Shown piece after piece: positions 22,840-34,345 of a stretch of DNA of 64,000 bases (positions are counted from its first letter, which is position 1; the number at the start of each line of letters is the position of its first letter). The translations under genes and the position numbers were made by a program. This DNA is from Tetracladium setigerum (Eukaryota > Ascomycota > Leotiomycetes > Helotiales): the NCBI GenBank assembly GCA_031472005.1, contig PZJY01000004.1:780556-844555 (forward strand), written 5' to 3'. The notes under the pieces are model-generated. The model was not told the DNA's origin, ran no database searches, and was given only the letters and a program-made list of their open reading frames with translations.

Positions 22840-23480
22840 AGAGGAGGAGGGAAAGGGGGTGGAGGACCCGACCCTGACACGTCAGTTGCGTCGCGAACGA
22901 ACGAACGAAGACCCCGAAGGCCTTAGAACTGGAAAAGAGAAAGCATGGTGGAAAATCAGTTAACGGAAATCTGTTCGGAGCATTAAGCCAGAGGCCTAGT
23001 GCTGCAGAGGACTGGGACGAAAGCAACGAGAGTGATACAGACGATGTGATTAAAGTGAGGGATAAGACGGAACCGCACGCGACGCTGACCCAAGACTCTG
23101 CCTTATGCATCGACTGGAGGCTCTACGAGAACAGAAGAGGCGGAGGGCGGTCTTCTCTCCACTATTCTGTCGGCAGTTAAGGAAGTAAAAGCCAGCAACG
23201 TGGAACTTATCGCAGAACTAGCGGAGGTCAAGGCCCAACTTGCAGGCGCCAAAGCACAACTGGCAGAGATGGTAGGGATCACAAACAAAGGTTCAGGACC
23301 AAGCAGATCCCCACAGCAATCGTACGCCTCAATTCTCACAAGATCAAGTGATTTGTCGTTCTCAGCCAGCCAAGCTGTTGCTGCAACTACGCCATCTATG
23401 ACTAATGAGTTGTACTGCACAGTTGACACGTCCAGAGTAGAGGACGAAGACAAGAGCAAGGCACTCTTGCACGAGATGGG
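22840..23480 (+). mobile_element. Truncated LINE retrotransposon, ORF1 relic (Tad1-like)
   Basis: A plus-strand frame from about 23115 encodes a coiled coil (ELIAELAEVKAQLAGAKAQLAEM) and then SYASILTRS and NELYCTVDTSRVEDEDKSKA, the typical end of the gag-like ORF1 in fungal Tad1-like LINEs. Similarity stops near 23465, before the zinc knuckles and the reverse transcriptase, so the copy is truncated. The GC-rich stretch 22600-23110 is probably its 5' part with stops. Confidence 0.65.
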
Positions 23481-25237
23481 TCAATACCAGCTACAGTCAG
23501 TAATTGTGATAGCAGCTTGCCATATTCTTTCTGCATTTTATCCATTTTCATCAACGCGATGACAGTACGCGGGTTACCAACAAACGCAGCCTCCTCCACT
23601 AATCTAGCGTTGAGTGCTTTCTACATATTGCTTTGTTTTCCATGGCTTATTTGGGCATTTTCAGCAGTCACCATCATGCAATACTTGTAAATAAAACCAA
23701 CTCAAAGCGCTTCAGAGATACTTCAGGGTTTGTAGTAGAAGTATCCTTTGTTAACTTGTGTAATACCATAGCTAGCATGAAGAGGTTGCGTACACGGGCG
23801 GGATGCACCTTACTAGGATTTAGCACAGGATCGCTATTGAAGCAGAGATGAAGCAGATAGTGAACTTCCTTGTGGTGGTTTCGTTTTGCGTGATAGCTTA
23901 TTGCTAGCTGAGAGTAGAGTATCGAGAGAGGCTGTACAGAAGCTGGCTATCCTTTGGCAACTGATATAACCTCTATTATGGCGGGCTCAATTCTTTCGGG
24001 GTACGAGATGTCGGTGGAGGAACAACCCGACGAACAGGAAGGTGAAAAAAGGTGAAGGTGGAGGTGGAGGTGCAAGTTGAATGGGAATGGTTTTCGAGAG
24101 CACTTCAAGACATGTCGAACTTAAGAAGGGGCTTCCCCAAAAATAGGTTCCCTTAATATATTATAATATTTCTAGCTTTCGGCATGCGACAAACACAAAT
24201 TACTTCACAACTCATTTTTTTCAACCACTAAATTTCACTACATTAGTAAAGAGATCCAGACCATCACACTCCCAAGAAACCAAAAGATAATTAAACTCAC
24301 TAAAAACCACGGTCCTTAGTTAGCAACCCCACCAACCTCCTCAATCCTTGAAATTCACGACCTATACAAGTCACCCTGCCCAACAACTTAAATACACCGC
24401 AAGCCATAATCCCATTTCGAGCCATCCCGCTTATGCCACGGATACCTACTCGTCATTATCAATTCTGCGTCAAGCAGCTCGATACTTGCGATTTCATAAC
24501 TATTGTCTTTAGTGATGTCTTTGCCATTCGGTCGTATAGAGATGCTGAAGGCGATTTCATGGGGAAGACGGCAACTACGGTTGCGCGGACGTGTCTAGAG
24601 CCTCCTTCTACCCCGATAGTTGTGGGCGGTGAGACAGATAGTACAAGTTCGTTGGGCGAGGTTTTATTTTCTATCGCTGATTAATTACAAACTCAATTAT
24701 ATTTACATATTTCTAATTAAATAAATAAGCAAAAAACGCAGCCCGTTCCATCCTACACATGTCTTTCAAATACAGCGAAAACACCAAGTCGTAAAACCTC
24801 GTTGGTTTTAGGTTCATTAATTCTCGTAACTTTTCCGGATGTCTCCATAGGGCAAGTAACTCGACTGAGTGAATGATTCTATGTATTTGAATTCCTTAGG
24901 GTTGGGGAATTGGGCTTTGTAGGCCGGGGAGCTGAAGAGGGGGAGACAAGACCGAGTCAACAAAACAAAACCGGATTAATGTCTCGGCAAAGAGATATTG
25001 AAATGACAGAGTAGAATAGACTTAACAAAATGATACAATCTTAACAATATAGAACTTAAGGCCCTTCTCTTTCCAATAAACCTCCGAACAAAACTACAAA
25101 AGATAAATCATTCCATTCCTTCTCAGGCACCCCACATAATCCAAGAACTAGGCCAAAGGCATATCAATCCAGCTTCTCTCCCAAACCGCTCTTTGAATCA
25201 TTAATCATAAAAATCTCAAATAGCTCAATCTCTTCTC
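23481..25237. other. Gene-poor stretch
   Basis: No convincing gene. A GGTGAAGGTGGAGGTGGAGGTG-like microsatellite lies at 24045-24075. A short plus-strand frame at 24433-24684 (83 codons) has no recognisable motif. From 24690 to 25230 the sequence is AT-rich and is the 3' flank of the glycine-rich gene. Confidence 0.4.
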
Positions 25238-25846
25238 CTAGCACCCTCCTCCTCCGCCTCCGCCTCCACCCCCATCACCACCTCCGCCAGAACTAGAGCA
25301 TCCTCCACCACCAGAGTACGATGAATATCCACTACTTCAAATCAGTATTCCATCCATTAAAACGTCTCAAATATTAGAATTGACAAAAAAAAAAACTCAC
25401 CCGGAATAACCTCCCCCGTAACTACTAGTACTTGCAGTGACTGCAGCTGTAGATGCGGTTGTTCCTCCATGATCACCGCCCCCTCCTCCACTTCTTCGAC
25501 TCTGAACTACTTTGCTTTTTCCTCACTCTTACGTCTGGGTTCCTTCTTTTTTTCTTCGTAGATTGGAGTTGGGGGGCGTTGTTCGGTTGGTGCTGGTCTA
25601 TTTGGTGGCGGTTTGGAACTGATGTATTTGGTCAGGATTGTACGGGTATATGTATAGATGGAAGATTGATAGATGCGGATATAGACGGGAATTGGGATGA
25701 AATACACAGAAAAAGGGGTAATTAGGGAAGACTTACACAGCATCAGGCTTTTTCATAGCGACATGCTTCCTCACAGCAGGAGAATTCTCTTTTGGTTTTT
25801 CTTCTAGCGTGGCACGTCTACCGAAACAGAGGAATTTAAGACGCAT
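25238..25846 (-). CDS. Small glycine-rich CFG-type protein, copy A
   Basis: Exon 1 (25846-25737) encodes MRLKFLCFGRRATLEEK and a basic segment. A GTAAGT intron leads to exon 2 at 25618, with SKPPPNRPAP and a Lys/Glu-rich part. The Gly-rich reading then continues in another frame (RRSGGGGGDHGG, SSYGGGYSG), which needs one extra base near 25507. A last exon after 25340 gives YSSYSGGGGCSSSGG, a run of glycines and a terminal Cys at 25238. It belongs to the small fungal proteins that start with a CFG motif, for which I know no function. A TATAAAAG box lies about 180 bases upstream. Copy B has the same exon layout. Confidence 0.6.
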
Positions 25847-26023
25847 TATTGCGCCGAATGGTGGACTTGAGGAGGTTGTGGTCGTGAGTTACTAAATGGA
25901 CTGAAGCTGGTGGGCACTGAGTGTAGTGTTGCGATGGGATCGCAGCGACTCGAACTCTTCGAAAATGTGACAGTGAATATTATAATGCGAATAGTCTTGG
26001 TCAGAATAGAGGTGGCTATTCCT

Positions 26024-26031
26024 CTTTTATA
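26024..26031 (-). promoter_or_regulatory. TATA box of glycine-rich copy A
   Basis: TATAAAAG on the minus strand, 178 bases upstream of the ATG at 25846. The same octamer precedes copy B at a similar distance, supporting both calls. Confidence 0.5.
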
Positions 26032-26099
26032 TTCAAATCATGAACACAGGCAAGTCCACCGCACTCCATGCTTCTATCTCCTCGACTGAGTCAACTCTC

Positions 26100-26365
26100 G
26101 GCCCAATAATCCATGCCATCTATGAGGTACCGCCAAAATCAACCTCTGCTTTGAGTCCTCTCCCCATCTCTGGCAGACTTATCCTTGGCTCCCCTCTTCC
26201 CTCTCTCCCATCCTCCCTCAAGTAACACAAAGTTCCTGCGCACGTGGTTTCATATCTCCCAAATTCCGACCGAGTAGTTCCCATCTAAACTTCCTCTGAG
26301 AGAGGCTGTACACAAGCATTCCAGGCGGTCACATAAACGTCTTTCTTATTTGATCGCTTCTTCGC
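26100..26365. repeat. Promoter-side segment duplicated with 28060-28265
   Basis: Three separate blocks recur in the same order downstream of copy B: CCATCTCTGGCAGACT-Y-RYCCTT, ATCTCCCAAAT-CCGA, and AGGCGGTC-ATAAACG-CTT-CTTAT-ATCGCTTC. This extends the duplication of the glycine-rich genes about 500 bases beyond the start codon. Confidence 0.6.
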
Positions 26366-27231
26366 TGCGTATTTCTTACTTCCATTTGACTCTGAAATGC
26401 AACCTAACTCAGCCTACCTGCCCAAATTCACATCCCACAATGTACAGTACAAACCCATAAATTTCATGACGTCTTAATACGAGAGTACCGCAGCACTTGC
26501 AAGAAGAAGTCCATTTTCCAGATGTGTTCACCGTTCGGGCGTTGCAGCGGTCTTGGCCAGCGAATCCAAGTGGTTGCCTGGAGGATTTAAGCCTCAATTT
26601 TGGGGGCGAAATCTGCCAGCCTTGGTTGGATTACTTGTCCTCATTTTTCTTGGTATTTATGGAATATTATACGATGTGAAACTCAAATTTTAGGGCGAAG
26701 GGATAGGAAAGTTTTGAATGAGGCTGATCAGCTCCTGGCGGAAGCAACTGACGTGCGTGACTACACTGCAATACTAGAATGAGAATTTTAGAGTTGGTGA
26801 ACTAAATTGGGACTCTTTGTCGTATGTTTATACGGCGGATTACTATTTGAAACATACAGTGGGTACCTTTGCTGCCGTAGGGTCGGATAAGTGGTAGAAA
26901 GCGCGCCGTACCAACACCCAGATATGTTCAACACTGTCCTTCAATAGAGTCTTTCTCTCAGAATTACTATCTGTTCGTTTGCTTTTGAAACACTCCATTA
27001 TGAACACATCTTAAAGTAGTCCCGGCCTCTATTGATTCGTGAATCCAGAAATCGCGCCTCAAAACTCCCACCTGAACACAACCACATAAGACAAATATGT
27101 CTATACGTTTCTTCTCCCACACAATCTCCTAGACCCAATATAATACTAGCACCATTCAATCCCTTCCCACACGCGCATAAATTCATCGATCATCCCAATC
27201 CGAACCCCAAGCATTCTCCTTCCTCCAAAAC
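26366..27231. other. Intergenic between the two duplicated units
   Basis: No coding sequence or structural RNA is evident. The left part lies beyond the duplicated segment, the right part is the 3' flank of copy B. Confidence 0.4.
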
Positions 27232-27767
27232 TCAAGAGCCACCATCCCCACCACCGCCTCCTCTACCTCCACCTTCACTCGCATCGCCGCCACTAGAGCA
27301 TCCACTATTCAAGCGAGTTTTTCATCCATCCATCAAAACCCAAATAGTTCTAAGCTCAACCTAAGATCGAGAACAAGAATAAGAGACTTTAATCGAGGGA
27401 GTCTCATCCTCCACCGCCACCTCCCCATCAACTTCCCCGCCTCCTCCACCTCCTCCCCTGCTTGAACAACTGGACTTCGTTTTCCTTCCATAGGTAGCGT
27501 TTGGTGGGACTTTAGAACTAGAGCTGCTATGTTTTTGTTAGGATGTTCCGCCAGATGGAGAATAGATTGATAGATGGAGGTTGACATTGAGGGGAGGAGA
27601 GGAAGACAAGATCAGAGGAAATCTGAGGGGAGAAGCTCAAAGGGCTGGATCGAGGAGAGAGACACAACGCACTTATTAACGTCCTTCATCTGCATACTAT
27701 GACCAAAATGTCGTAACCGTCCTTCTGGCGTGGTGCGTTTGCCGAAGCAGAGAGATAGGAAACCCAT
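27232..27767 (-). CDS. Small glycine-rich CFG-type protein, copy B
   Basis: The start at 27767 gives MGFLSLCFGKRTTPEGR, aligned with MRLKFLCFGRRATLEEK of copy A. Exon 1 ends in the same phase with a GTGCGT donor near 27669. Exon 2 starts near 27531 with SSSSKVPPN (SSKPPPN in copy A) and runs into SSCSSRGGGGGGG. In copy A an intron follows here; in copy B the donor position reads AT instead of GT, so translation may run on to a TAG at 27361 with a non-Gly tail. The last Gly-rich exon (GCSSGGDASEGGG...) is still present down to 27232. Function unknown. Confidence 0.6.
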
Positions 27768-27911
27768 TATTTAATTGTGCTGGCCGATTGCTCTTGTTGT
27801 TGTTTGGCGGTGGTAGATATTCTGTTAGATTGGTGCGATAAGATGGAGAAACTCTAACTCTTCGCTGTTCTGATGCTGCAATGACTTGATTTCGACAGAG
27901 ATGGTCGTTTC

Positions 27912-27919
27912 CTTTTATA
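27912..27919 (-). promoter_or_regulatory. TATA box of glycine-rich copy B
   Basis: TATAAAAG on the minus strand, about 145 bases upstream of the ATG at 27767, matching the box of copy A. Confidence 0.5.
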
Positions 27920-28059
27920 TCCTAAAGACCTGTACAACAAGGCAGGCAGGTAAGATTACATTACAGTATATCTCTTTCCCTCCATCCTCCCATCCTTTCA
28001 TCTCCTCGACGTAACGTAATCTCGACTCAAGTACCCATCATATCCATCACGTAAAGGTC

Positions 28060-28265
28060 AGGTACCACCAAAATTGAATCTCCTCCATTTCCATCTCTGG
28101 CAGACTCGCCCTTGAAATTTCGTCTAATATCTCCCAAATCCGACGCATTGGGTCATGAATCTCCCTCGGATTGTCCCACTCCTCCAAATCCGGACTCGAC
28201 TATATAACAAGAGAATAGGCGGTCGAATAAACGCTCTTCTTATCCAATCGCTTCATTTGTTGGAG
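28060..28265. repeat. Promoter-side segment duplicated with 26100-26365
   Basis: Partner of the upstream segment of copy A; see there for the shared blocks. It lies between divergently oriented copy B and the third CFG gene, so it may serve both. Confidence 0.6.
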
Positions 28266-28423
28266 ACCTAATCGAGCTAGAGTGAGTGTGTTCAAGCCAG
28301 AGCACACAGCAACTCAACATCCAACCGACGTCACCATCTCATCGTCAGCACCACCTCATCGCCATCCATTCATCAACATCTCCTCCCTCTTCACCCGTCA
28401 CAGACCTCGACGAGAGAGACATC

Positions 28424-28519
28424 ATGTGTTTCGGCTCCAAACCAAAATACAACCCTAACACCGCGGCGGAGGTTGATTGGTACCCTCAGTCCAACCATAG
28501 CCAGGGGATAGGCTTATAA
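28424..28519 (+). CDS. Very small CFG-type protein, third member
   Basis: ATG at 28424 gives MCFGSKPKYNPNTAAEVDWY and stops after 31 codons. MCFGSK is a common start of short fungal proteins of unknown function, and it fits the two CFG genes next door. A further exon may follow. It is divergent from copy B. Confidence 0.45.
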   Translation: MCFGSKPKYNPNTAAEVDWYPQSNHSQGIGL

Positions 28520-28740
28520 CCCTTCGCCTGCTTATGGGCAGGGAGGGTTAGAATATGTCTCTATCTCATTTAGATTAACCCCTTTTACTTGTGCGCTATC
28601 TGGATATATCTAGAGTCCTAATCCTAAGCCGATTTTTGCTATCCTATTAAGTGAGATTATGTTAGGATTGGACGGAATATAAAAGCAGAGAACTAATAAT
28701 GAAATATCGAATGTGCTCTTTTATCATAACTAAATTAGCT

Positions 28741-30764
28741 TTAAATAATAACAACATCCTTTATCTTAGCAGTAAATGCTAACTTCGTCTCTTCGGATTC
28801 TGGATTCAATATAACTCCAGTCTCCTTACAAAGCTGATCACTATTATTACCTAGCAGATTAAACAATCCGACTCGCTCATATACATCGCCAGGCCTCGAA
28901 ACCTTCTGCAAAATGAGCCCTCTCGTCATTCTGCTCGGCACCGATGCAAACAATACTAGAAAGTAAACTTCTATAGAGTCTCGTATAGACTCGTCGGCTA
29001 TATCTAGATATATCTCTGGATCGAAGTACCCGCGGGTGTAAGAGAAGTTCTATACGAGCCTAGACACCATTCAATCGTATGCCGGTCGTTTTTTTTCAAT
29101 AATACCTGCGCAATCACACCTCTGATAATTGCACTGCCGCCTAATGCCTGACCAGTCGGCGAAGCATTTTTCTCATTTGCCATGATGTCCACATGAACCA
29201 ATGAAGCTAACTGTTGGAAATTAAAATAGGGGCCAAGTGGCCAGAATCTCGTATCATTACCCCCCTGGTAGTCAATCTTGCCCTCAATGGAAGCCCAAGA
29301 CCAAGAAGGTGCGCGATATTGCTCCGATTTACTTCCTGCCGGACCGACACTATCTCCCCGGTGTTCGGTTCCGATGCGCCAACATAGACATTCGCAGAAG
29401 CGAGAGCGCCAAAGGCCCGCAATGTATTGATCCCCGGTTTTGTCCTGAAAGAGCTTTGTTATTCCTGACAAGGCCACGAGCTTGTCGGCGGAGAAAGTGA
29501 GGCTACATTCTGAATAGGTAGAGATGATTCTGACCCATAAATCAAAGGCGTCTTCTGGAATAGCGCCCGCGTTTGCAACGTCGATTAAGCTCTGGGATGG
29601 TGAAATTTCTTTGAGGGGGAGGATGTTTAAATAATCAAAACTTTGGTATCCTCCTTGGGTTAGGGTTTCAGAGGCACGAAGCTCATTGCAAAGCCAAAAG
29701 ACCTGGTGTTTACCAAAATGGATTGTTCGGGGAGCTAGTAGACGCTCTTGAAGCACCCAGCCGCGGCTATACAAGGGAGAAAACAATACTTCGTCTTGTG
29801 AGGCATGATCAGGCCAGGCAACCAACCGGGTGCCTGTGCTTTTACAAGCCGGGTACTCGAATGGCCGCAGCTTTTCTGGATCTCGTGTTCGAAATAGCCC
29901 TTTATCCATTCGGCTATCCGGGTCTCCCGCTGCGATATTGCAAACAGCATTTGCATAGACTTCGCACATTTTTGAGGATTCATTCTGCCAGTCTTCAGGC
30001 GAATCCTGGACAATGCACAGAGAGTCTATCCACAGATACCGAATGGAAAGATGTCGCGCAACAGCTATCGCATCTCTGAAAGTCCTTGGGAGTTTTATGA
30101 AGGGCATTCCGCTGCGGAATTCAGCCATCGAAGAGCTTTCCAGTCTGATGGGCTGATACAGCCCCCAGCGATGGCTAATGGTTATATAAGGTTGCGGGTT
30201 GCAAGTGTCTTCATAGAGCTTCCAATTGCGGTCGCCCTTCGTGCCGATATCGACCAATCTCGTTGGACACCAATTTGAGGGTCGAGCAAGCCATCCGCAG
30301 GAATGAGACTCTTGGCAAGACAGTAGCCAGTGGCGAGCCTGTTCTAATGTTTGAGTCGACCGAGTGCTTGAGGCAAGCGTAGGAGCCGATAGCAAATACT
30401 GCATGCCTATTGAACATTAGATACAGGGGTTTGAGAAGGAGGCTGCACATGCTTTCAAATGTGGAAATCCCAAATCGAATCTCGCCCTTCTTTGTCAAGC
30501 CATAAATGCGTACTTCTCTTAGAGACTCTTTAGATAGGCATGCCTCCCCGCGAAGCTCTGTACTACGATCTTCTTCCATTCTCCACCGGATGCGCTTACA
30601 TATGGCACAGTTCTCCTTGAACCCTGCTTCGATGTTCCGACGTGAGTTTCGTATCTATGGCTGTTCATGCTCCACGACTTTTCAACGGACATCCATTGTA
30701 CGCATGGTTTGCAGACGAAATTGTCTGAACGCTGCGAAGAAATTTTACTGTTATTGCCACCCAT
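28741..30764 (-). CDS. HET-domain protein with Cys-rich N-terminus (frame breaks)
   Basis: The start at 30764 gives MGGNNSKISSQRSDNFVCKPC. A Cys/His-containing N-terminus (NCAICKRIRWRMEE) continues in the next frame after a missing base at the C-run 30622-30624. The main frame, 30404-29004, carries HSCGWLARPSNWCPTRLVDIG, YITISHRWG, LWIDSLCIVQDSPEDW, VCNIAAGDPDS and SRGWVLQERLLAPRTIHFG, a textbook HET domain. The frame closes at 29004, but one more C at 29029-29031 joins it to YFDPEIYLDIADES and RGLILQKV, the usual C-terminus, ending at 28741. An intron lies near 30420-30460, its exact borders unresolved. Total length of about 650 residues is normal for the family. Both breaks look like base-calling gaps. 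Role: probable incompatibility factor, by family. Confidence 0.82.
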
Positions 30765-31590
30765 GGTGATTTGTGTGGAAAGCTGGGAAGTATGGCCAAA
30801 TTTCTGAGTATTCAACAAGAGTGAGTGGGAACTAGTTAAGAGGAGAGACTGCTCTCCTTATGGTTCTGTGTTCATTGAGGAGCTGAGAAGTGCCCATTGC
30901 GCGTGGCAGTTTTTCTATGGACGCAAAACGCCACAGGCTACTCTAATTCCCCATACGTGCACGGGTCATTTTTCCACTTCCATTTGTCCAGCATAGGCTC
31001 TTTTCGACTCCTAAGCAGCTGCCTCAGCTTCAATGTAACACCGTCAACAGGCTCTTGGGTTTTTATCGGACAGCCTGCTACATTGATCTCAACTTAAGCT
31101 TTTTGCCAGGTAGGGATCGGCTCTTCCCCGAGCATACAAACCCATGCTCATATCAGGAAGCATATTATAGGATTTCGGCTGATATAATCTTACTTGGAGG
31201 TGGTGGACCATTGGGAGCTTTTTCGCCCAGGTGCTTGAATGCAGGGATGTCCGAAAACAGATGTCGGCTGTTCCCCGATGAATACACCCACACCCTATCA
31301 TTTTTGGTTCAAAAAAGCCATCTCTGCGGGAACTGCGGGGATTGTGAATCTAAATTGAGCCAAAGGAACAGAATGACCTCAAACTTTAAAACAAAGAGGA
31401 GCCAAGCAAATGAAAAGTGCGCATCCCAGTACACGCTGCATGGCCAGGAAGAGGAAATGCCGCTGCGCAAACACACGTCTTCCCCGACAGCAGTTTTCAG
31501 TAATACATGACCCCGAAATTGTGGCAGGTCAGATCGTAACTTTTCGTCTGCTTCCTATTTGGCATTACCGATTGCAACCTGCTTACAGCT
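30765..31590. other. Intergenic
   Basis: No convincing gene. A plus-strand frame of 151 codons (31055-31510) has no recognisable motif. A phrase close to TCGGCT-TTCCCCGA-ATAC occurs near 31118 and again near 31265. The last 100 bases hold the reductase promoter. Confidence 0.35.
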
Positions 31591-32464
31591 ATGGCTTCAA
31601 CCTTCGTCCTTGTTACTGGGTCCAATCGAGGTAGGTATAGCTGCCAATTTGCCATGGTTTTTACTAACAAAATCACAGGTATTGGCAAAGGACTCGTCAC
31701 AAATTACCTCTCGATGCCTCAACACATCGTTCTAGCAGGTGTTCGCGATCCTACATCCGCTTCCGCAAAGACGCTTTTAGGTCTTCCTTGCGGCAAAGAC
31801 AGTAGAATAATCATGGTCGTGATCAACAGTGAAGACGAGACATCCGCAAACCGCGCAATCGACGATCTCAAATCCAACCATGGAATCAAAAGAATAGACG
31901 TTGTAATCGCAAACGCTGGCATCTCCAACTATTTTGGCAAAGCTACGGAAACTCCTCCTTCGCAGATGCTCGACCATTTCAAGATCAATACGATTGGCCC
32001 CCTGCTCCTCTTCCAAGCCTGTGCATCGCTGTTGAACGAGGCTCCAGAACCCAAATTCGTCGTCATTTCATCTGGTGCTGGCAGCATAAGTGGGATTGAG
32101 AAGCTGCATGTTGAGAATACCGCTTATGGAGCTTCCAAGGCAGCGCTGAATTTTGTTACCCGCCGCATCCATGCGGAAAACCCAAAGATTATCGCCTTCC
32201 CAATCAATCCAGGATGGTTACAAACAGAGGTAGCCATTGTTACCTTTGCTACATGAATTTCCTCCCACGGGGCATCTATGGAATTTATACAAGCTAACTT
32301 TTGCTAAGCTAGGAAATCATGCCGCGACTGGTGCAGGCATGGATGCTGCTCCTACGACTGTTGAAGATGGAGTTGCAGGTGTCGTCGGGCAAATTGATCG
32401 CGCGACGAGAAAGAAGACCTCTGGAAGATTCTTGAGCTATAATGGAGATGAAATTGCGTGGTAG
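31591..32464 (+). CDS. Short-chain dehydrogenase/reductase, norsolorinic-acid-ketoreductase-like
   Basis: Three exons, 31591-31630, 31679-32229 and 32309-32464, join in frame to about 248 residues. The NAD(P)-binding motif TGSNRGIG is split by intron 1. NAGIS, the catalytic Ser in ISSGAGSI, YGASK (Tyr and Lys of the active site) and NPGWLQTE follow. The last exon gives LGNHAATGAGM and SGRFLSYNGDEIAW, the end typical of fungal nor-1-like ketoreductases. It should be a soluble NADPH-dependent carbonyl reductase; the substrate is unknown. A first acceptor at 32312 would shift the frame; the one at 32308 keeps it. No break is seen. Confidence 0.9.
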
Positions 32465-33245
32465 ACGTGCTAAGTGTGCATGTGCACCAGTATATATACA
32501 GGTACTATTATAACAAATCATTCATTACCTTCAGCAATTCCGCCTATTTCCAAACGAGATCCAGCGCCCAATTTCTTCTGATACTATCCTCCTGTCATTC
32601 ATGAAGGAAGTTCTGCATATTAGCAGTATTACTTTTAGGAGGTTAGGATTCCTCCATACACATTTTGTCAAAGGATCACCATAAAATCCACAACAAACAC
32701 TCCCAATTTGCCGAAATTTTCTAAAAAATTAACATTTATGCTTGTTGAGTATTAAAATTAACTATACTTATTTTGAAGGGAAAATGGTTTTGTGTTATGC
32801 TGCTGTATGCCTTTCATTGAGTTCTGATCAGTGTCAATTTTGGGCTCTTTATTCTCCTACGTATCCTCGTACGGTTTTATGTGAAAATAGTCTTGGCACT
32901 ATTATTAAATTGTAACTCTATGCACTAACAAGGAAGCTTATTGAGGCATTAGTTAAAACCTTATTTATAGTTCAGATAACGGAATATATAGAACTAAGAT
33001 TTTCACCGAACTTTTCTTAATGCCGCAAACACCGATAATTCCACAGATTCCTAACCCCCTCTGGAATTCCGCTGACCGCTTGTTTTATTTAACGTTGTAT
33101 TAAAAACACGGAAACCTCCTCTGCTTATTTCAATAAGACTTTAGAAAGTCCGGGCTTCTGTTTTTCTGTGCTCAAAAATTCCTTCGACCGTTTCCAATTC
33201 ATCGCTTCATATCCTCGCCAGCTCGAGACAAATCGCAACATCAAC
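32465..33245. other. Intergenic, AT-rich
   Basis: No gene seen. The stretch is AT-rich, holds the 3' flank of the reductase and the promoter and 5' UTR of the NmrA-like gene. Confidence 0.4.
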
Positions 33246-34181
33246 ATGTCTAAGAAAATTCTCGTCATCTTTGGTGCGACAGGCCAACAAGGTGGCTCCG
33301 TTGTGAATACAATCCTTTCAGACCCAGCACTCTCGTCCCAGTACACTGTCAGAGCTATCAGCCGCTCAACCAGCTCACCGAAGGCACAAGCTCTCGCAGC
33401 TAAAGGCGTCGAAGTAGTTTCGGCAGATCTCGACCATCCTTCCACTTTAGACGCGGCACTCAAAGATGCTCACACTGTCTTCGCCATGACAAGCACCCAA
33501 CTCACAGGCGACACCCGTGCCATCGAAACAGCTCAAGCCAAAGCTCTCTGCAGTGCGTTAGTCGCCGCCGGGGCGCAGTACCTGATCTGGCAAACACTCC
33601 CACCCGTGGTCGCAATTTCCAGCGGGAAATTATCCGTTGACCATTTCGATACCAAGGCAGATGTTGAACAGTATATTCGAGCGCAACCGATCAAGTCTGC
33701 TTTCTACTGCCCAGCTTATTTCATGCAAAATTTCATCACGGAGTTGATGCCCCCAAGACCGTCGCCCGCCAATGACGGAACTTACGTCCTTGCGTCCCTG
33801 TGCAATCCCGATACTCAGATGCCGCTTATTGATGCGACGGAGATGGGCCATTGGATCGCGCCTATTCTCGAGTCCCCGGATCAATATGAGGGGAAAGTGT
33901 TGGAAGCCAAGCAGGGTTGGTATACGTGGAGTGAGATCGCAGAAATTATATCCAGAGCTACAGGGAAGAGGGTCACATATCAGCAAGTTCCTGATGATGT
34001 TTTCAAGAGCTGGATGCCAGATGTCGTAAGGGATGATATGTATGGCATGTTTGTGTTTTATAGGGATTATGGATTCTATAGCAAACCGCCTGGGCAAAAG
34101 TCGGAGCAGTTTGGAAAAGCGAAGGGAAACCTGTCTACGCTTGAGGAATTTTGCATGAAGGCAAATTTTGCCTTTCAGTAA
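33246..34181 (+). CDS. NmrA-like NAD(P)-binding protein
   Basis: A single exon of 311 codons. I place the start at 33246 (MSKKILVIFGATGQQGGSVV) because the glycine-rich dinucleotide motif GATGQQGG falls at residues 10-17, as in NmrA/HSCARG-type proteins; an upstream in-frame ATG would add 26 unlikely residues. Further features are VRAISRS, HTVFAMTS, AAGAQYLIWQTLPP and WYTWSEIAEIISRATGKRV. These atypical short-chain dehydrogenases bind NADP as redox sensors or reduce small substrates; in Aspergillus NmrA binds the nitrogen regulator AreA. The activity of this copy cannot be read from the sequence. Intact. Confidence 0.93.
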   Translation: MSKKILVIFGATGQQGGSVVNTILSDPALSSQYTVRAISRSTSSPKAQALAAKGVEVVSADLDHPSTLDAALKDAHTVFAMTSTQLTGDTRAIETAQAKALCSALVAAGAQYLIWQTLPPVVAISSGKLSVDHFDTKADVEQYIRAQPIKSAFYCPAYFMQNFITELMPPRPSPANDGTYVLASLCNPDTQMPLIDATEMGHWIAPILESPDQYEGKVLEAKQGWYTWSEIAEIISRATGKRVTYQQVPDDVFKSWMPDVVRDDMYGMFVFYRDYGFYSKPPGQKSEQFGKAKGNLSTLEEFCMKANFAFQ

Positions 34182-34345
34182 TATTCTGACGTAGAGATAG
34201 CCAAATTTTATCTCTAAACTCTTGAGCGTTAAGCAGTTTTGTAACGACTCAACTTTACAGAAAGACCCCGCCTCGAAACATTTAAAGGAGAGAAAGGACT
34301 GAACCACTGATAATCAATTTGTAAATCACGAAGAAACATGGTCAT

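Noticed and set aside
31055..31510. Plus-strand frame of 151 codons
   Set aside because: No recognisable motif or domain-like pattern; likely chance.
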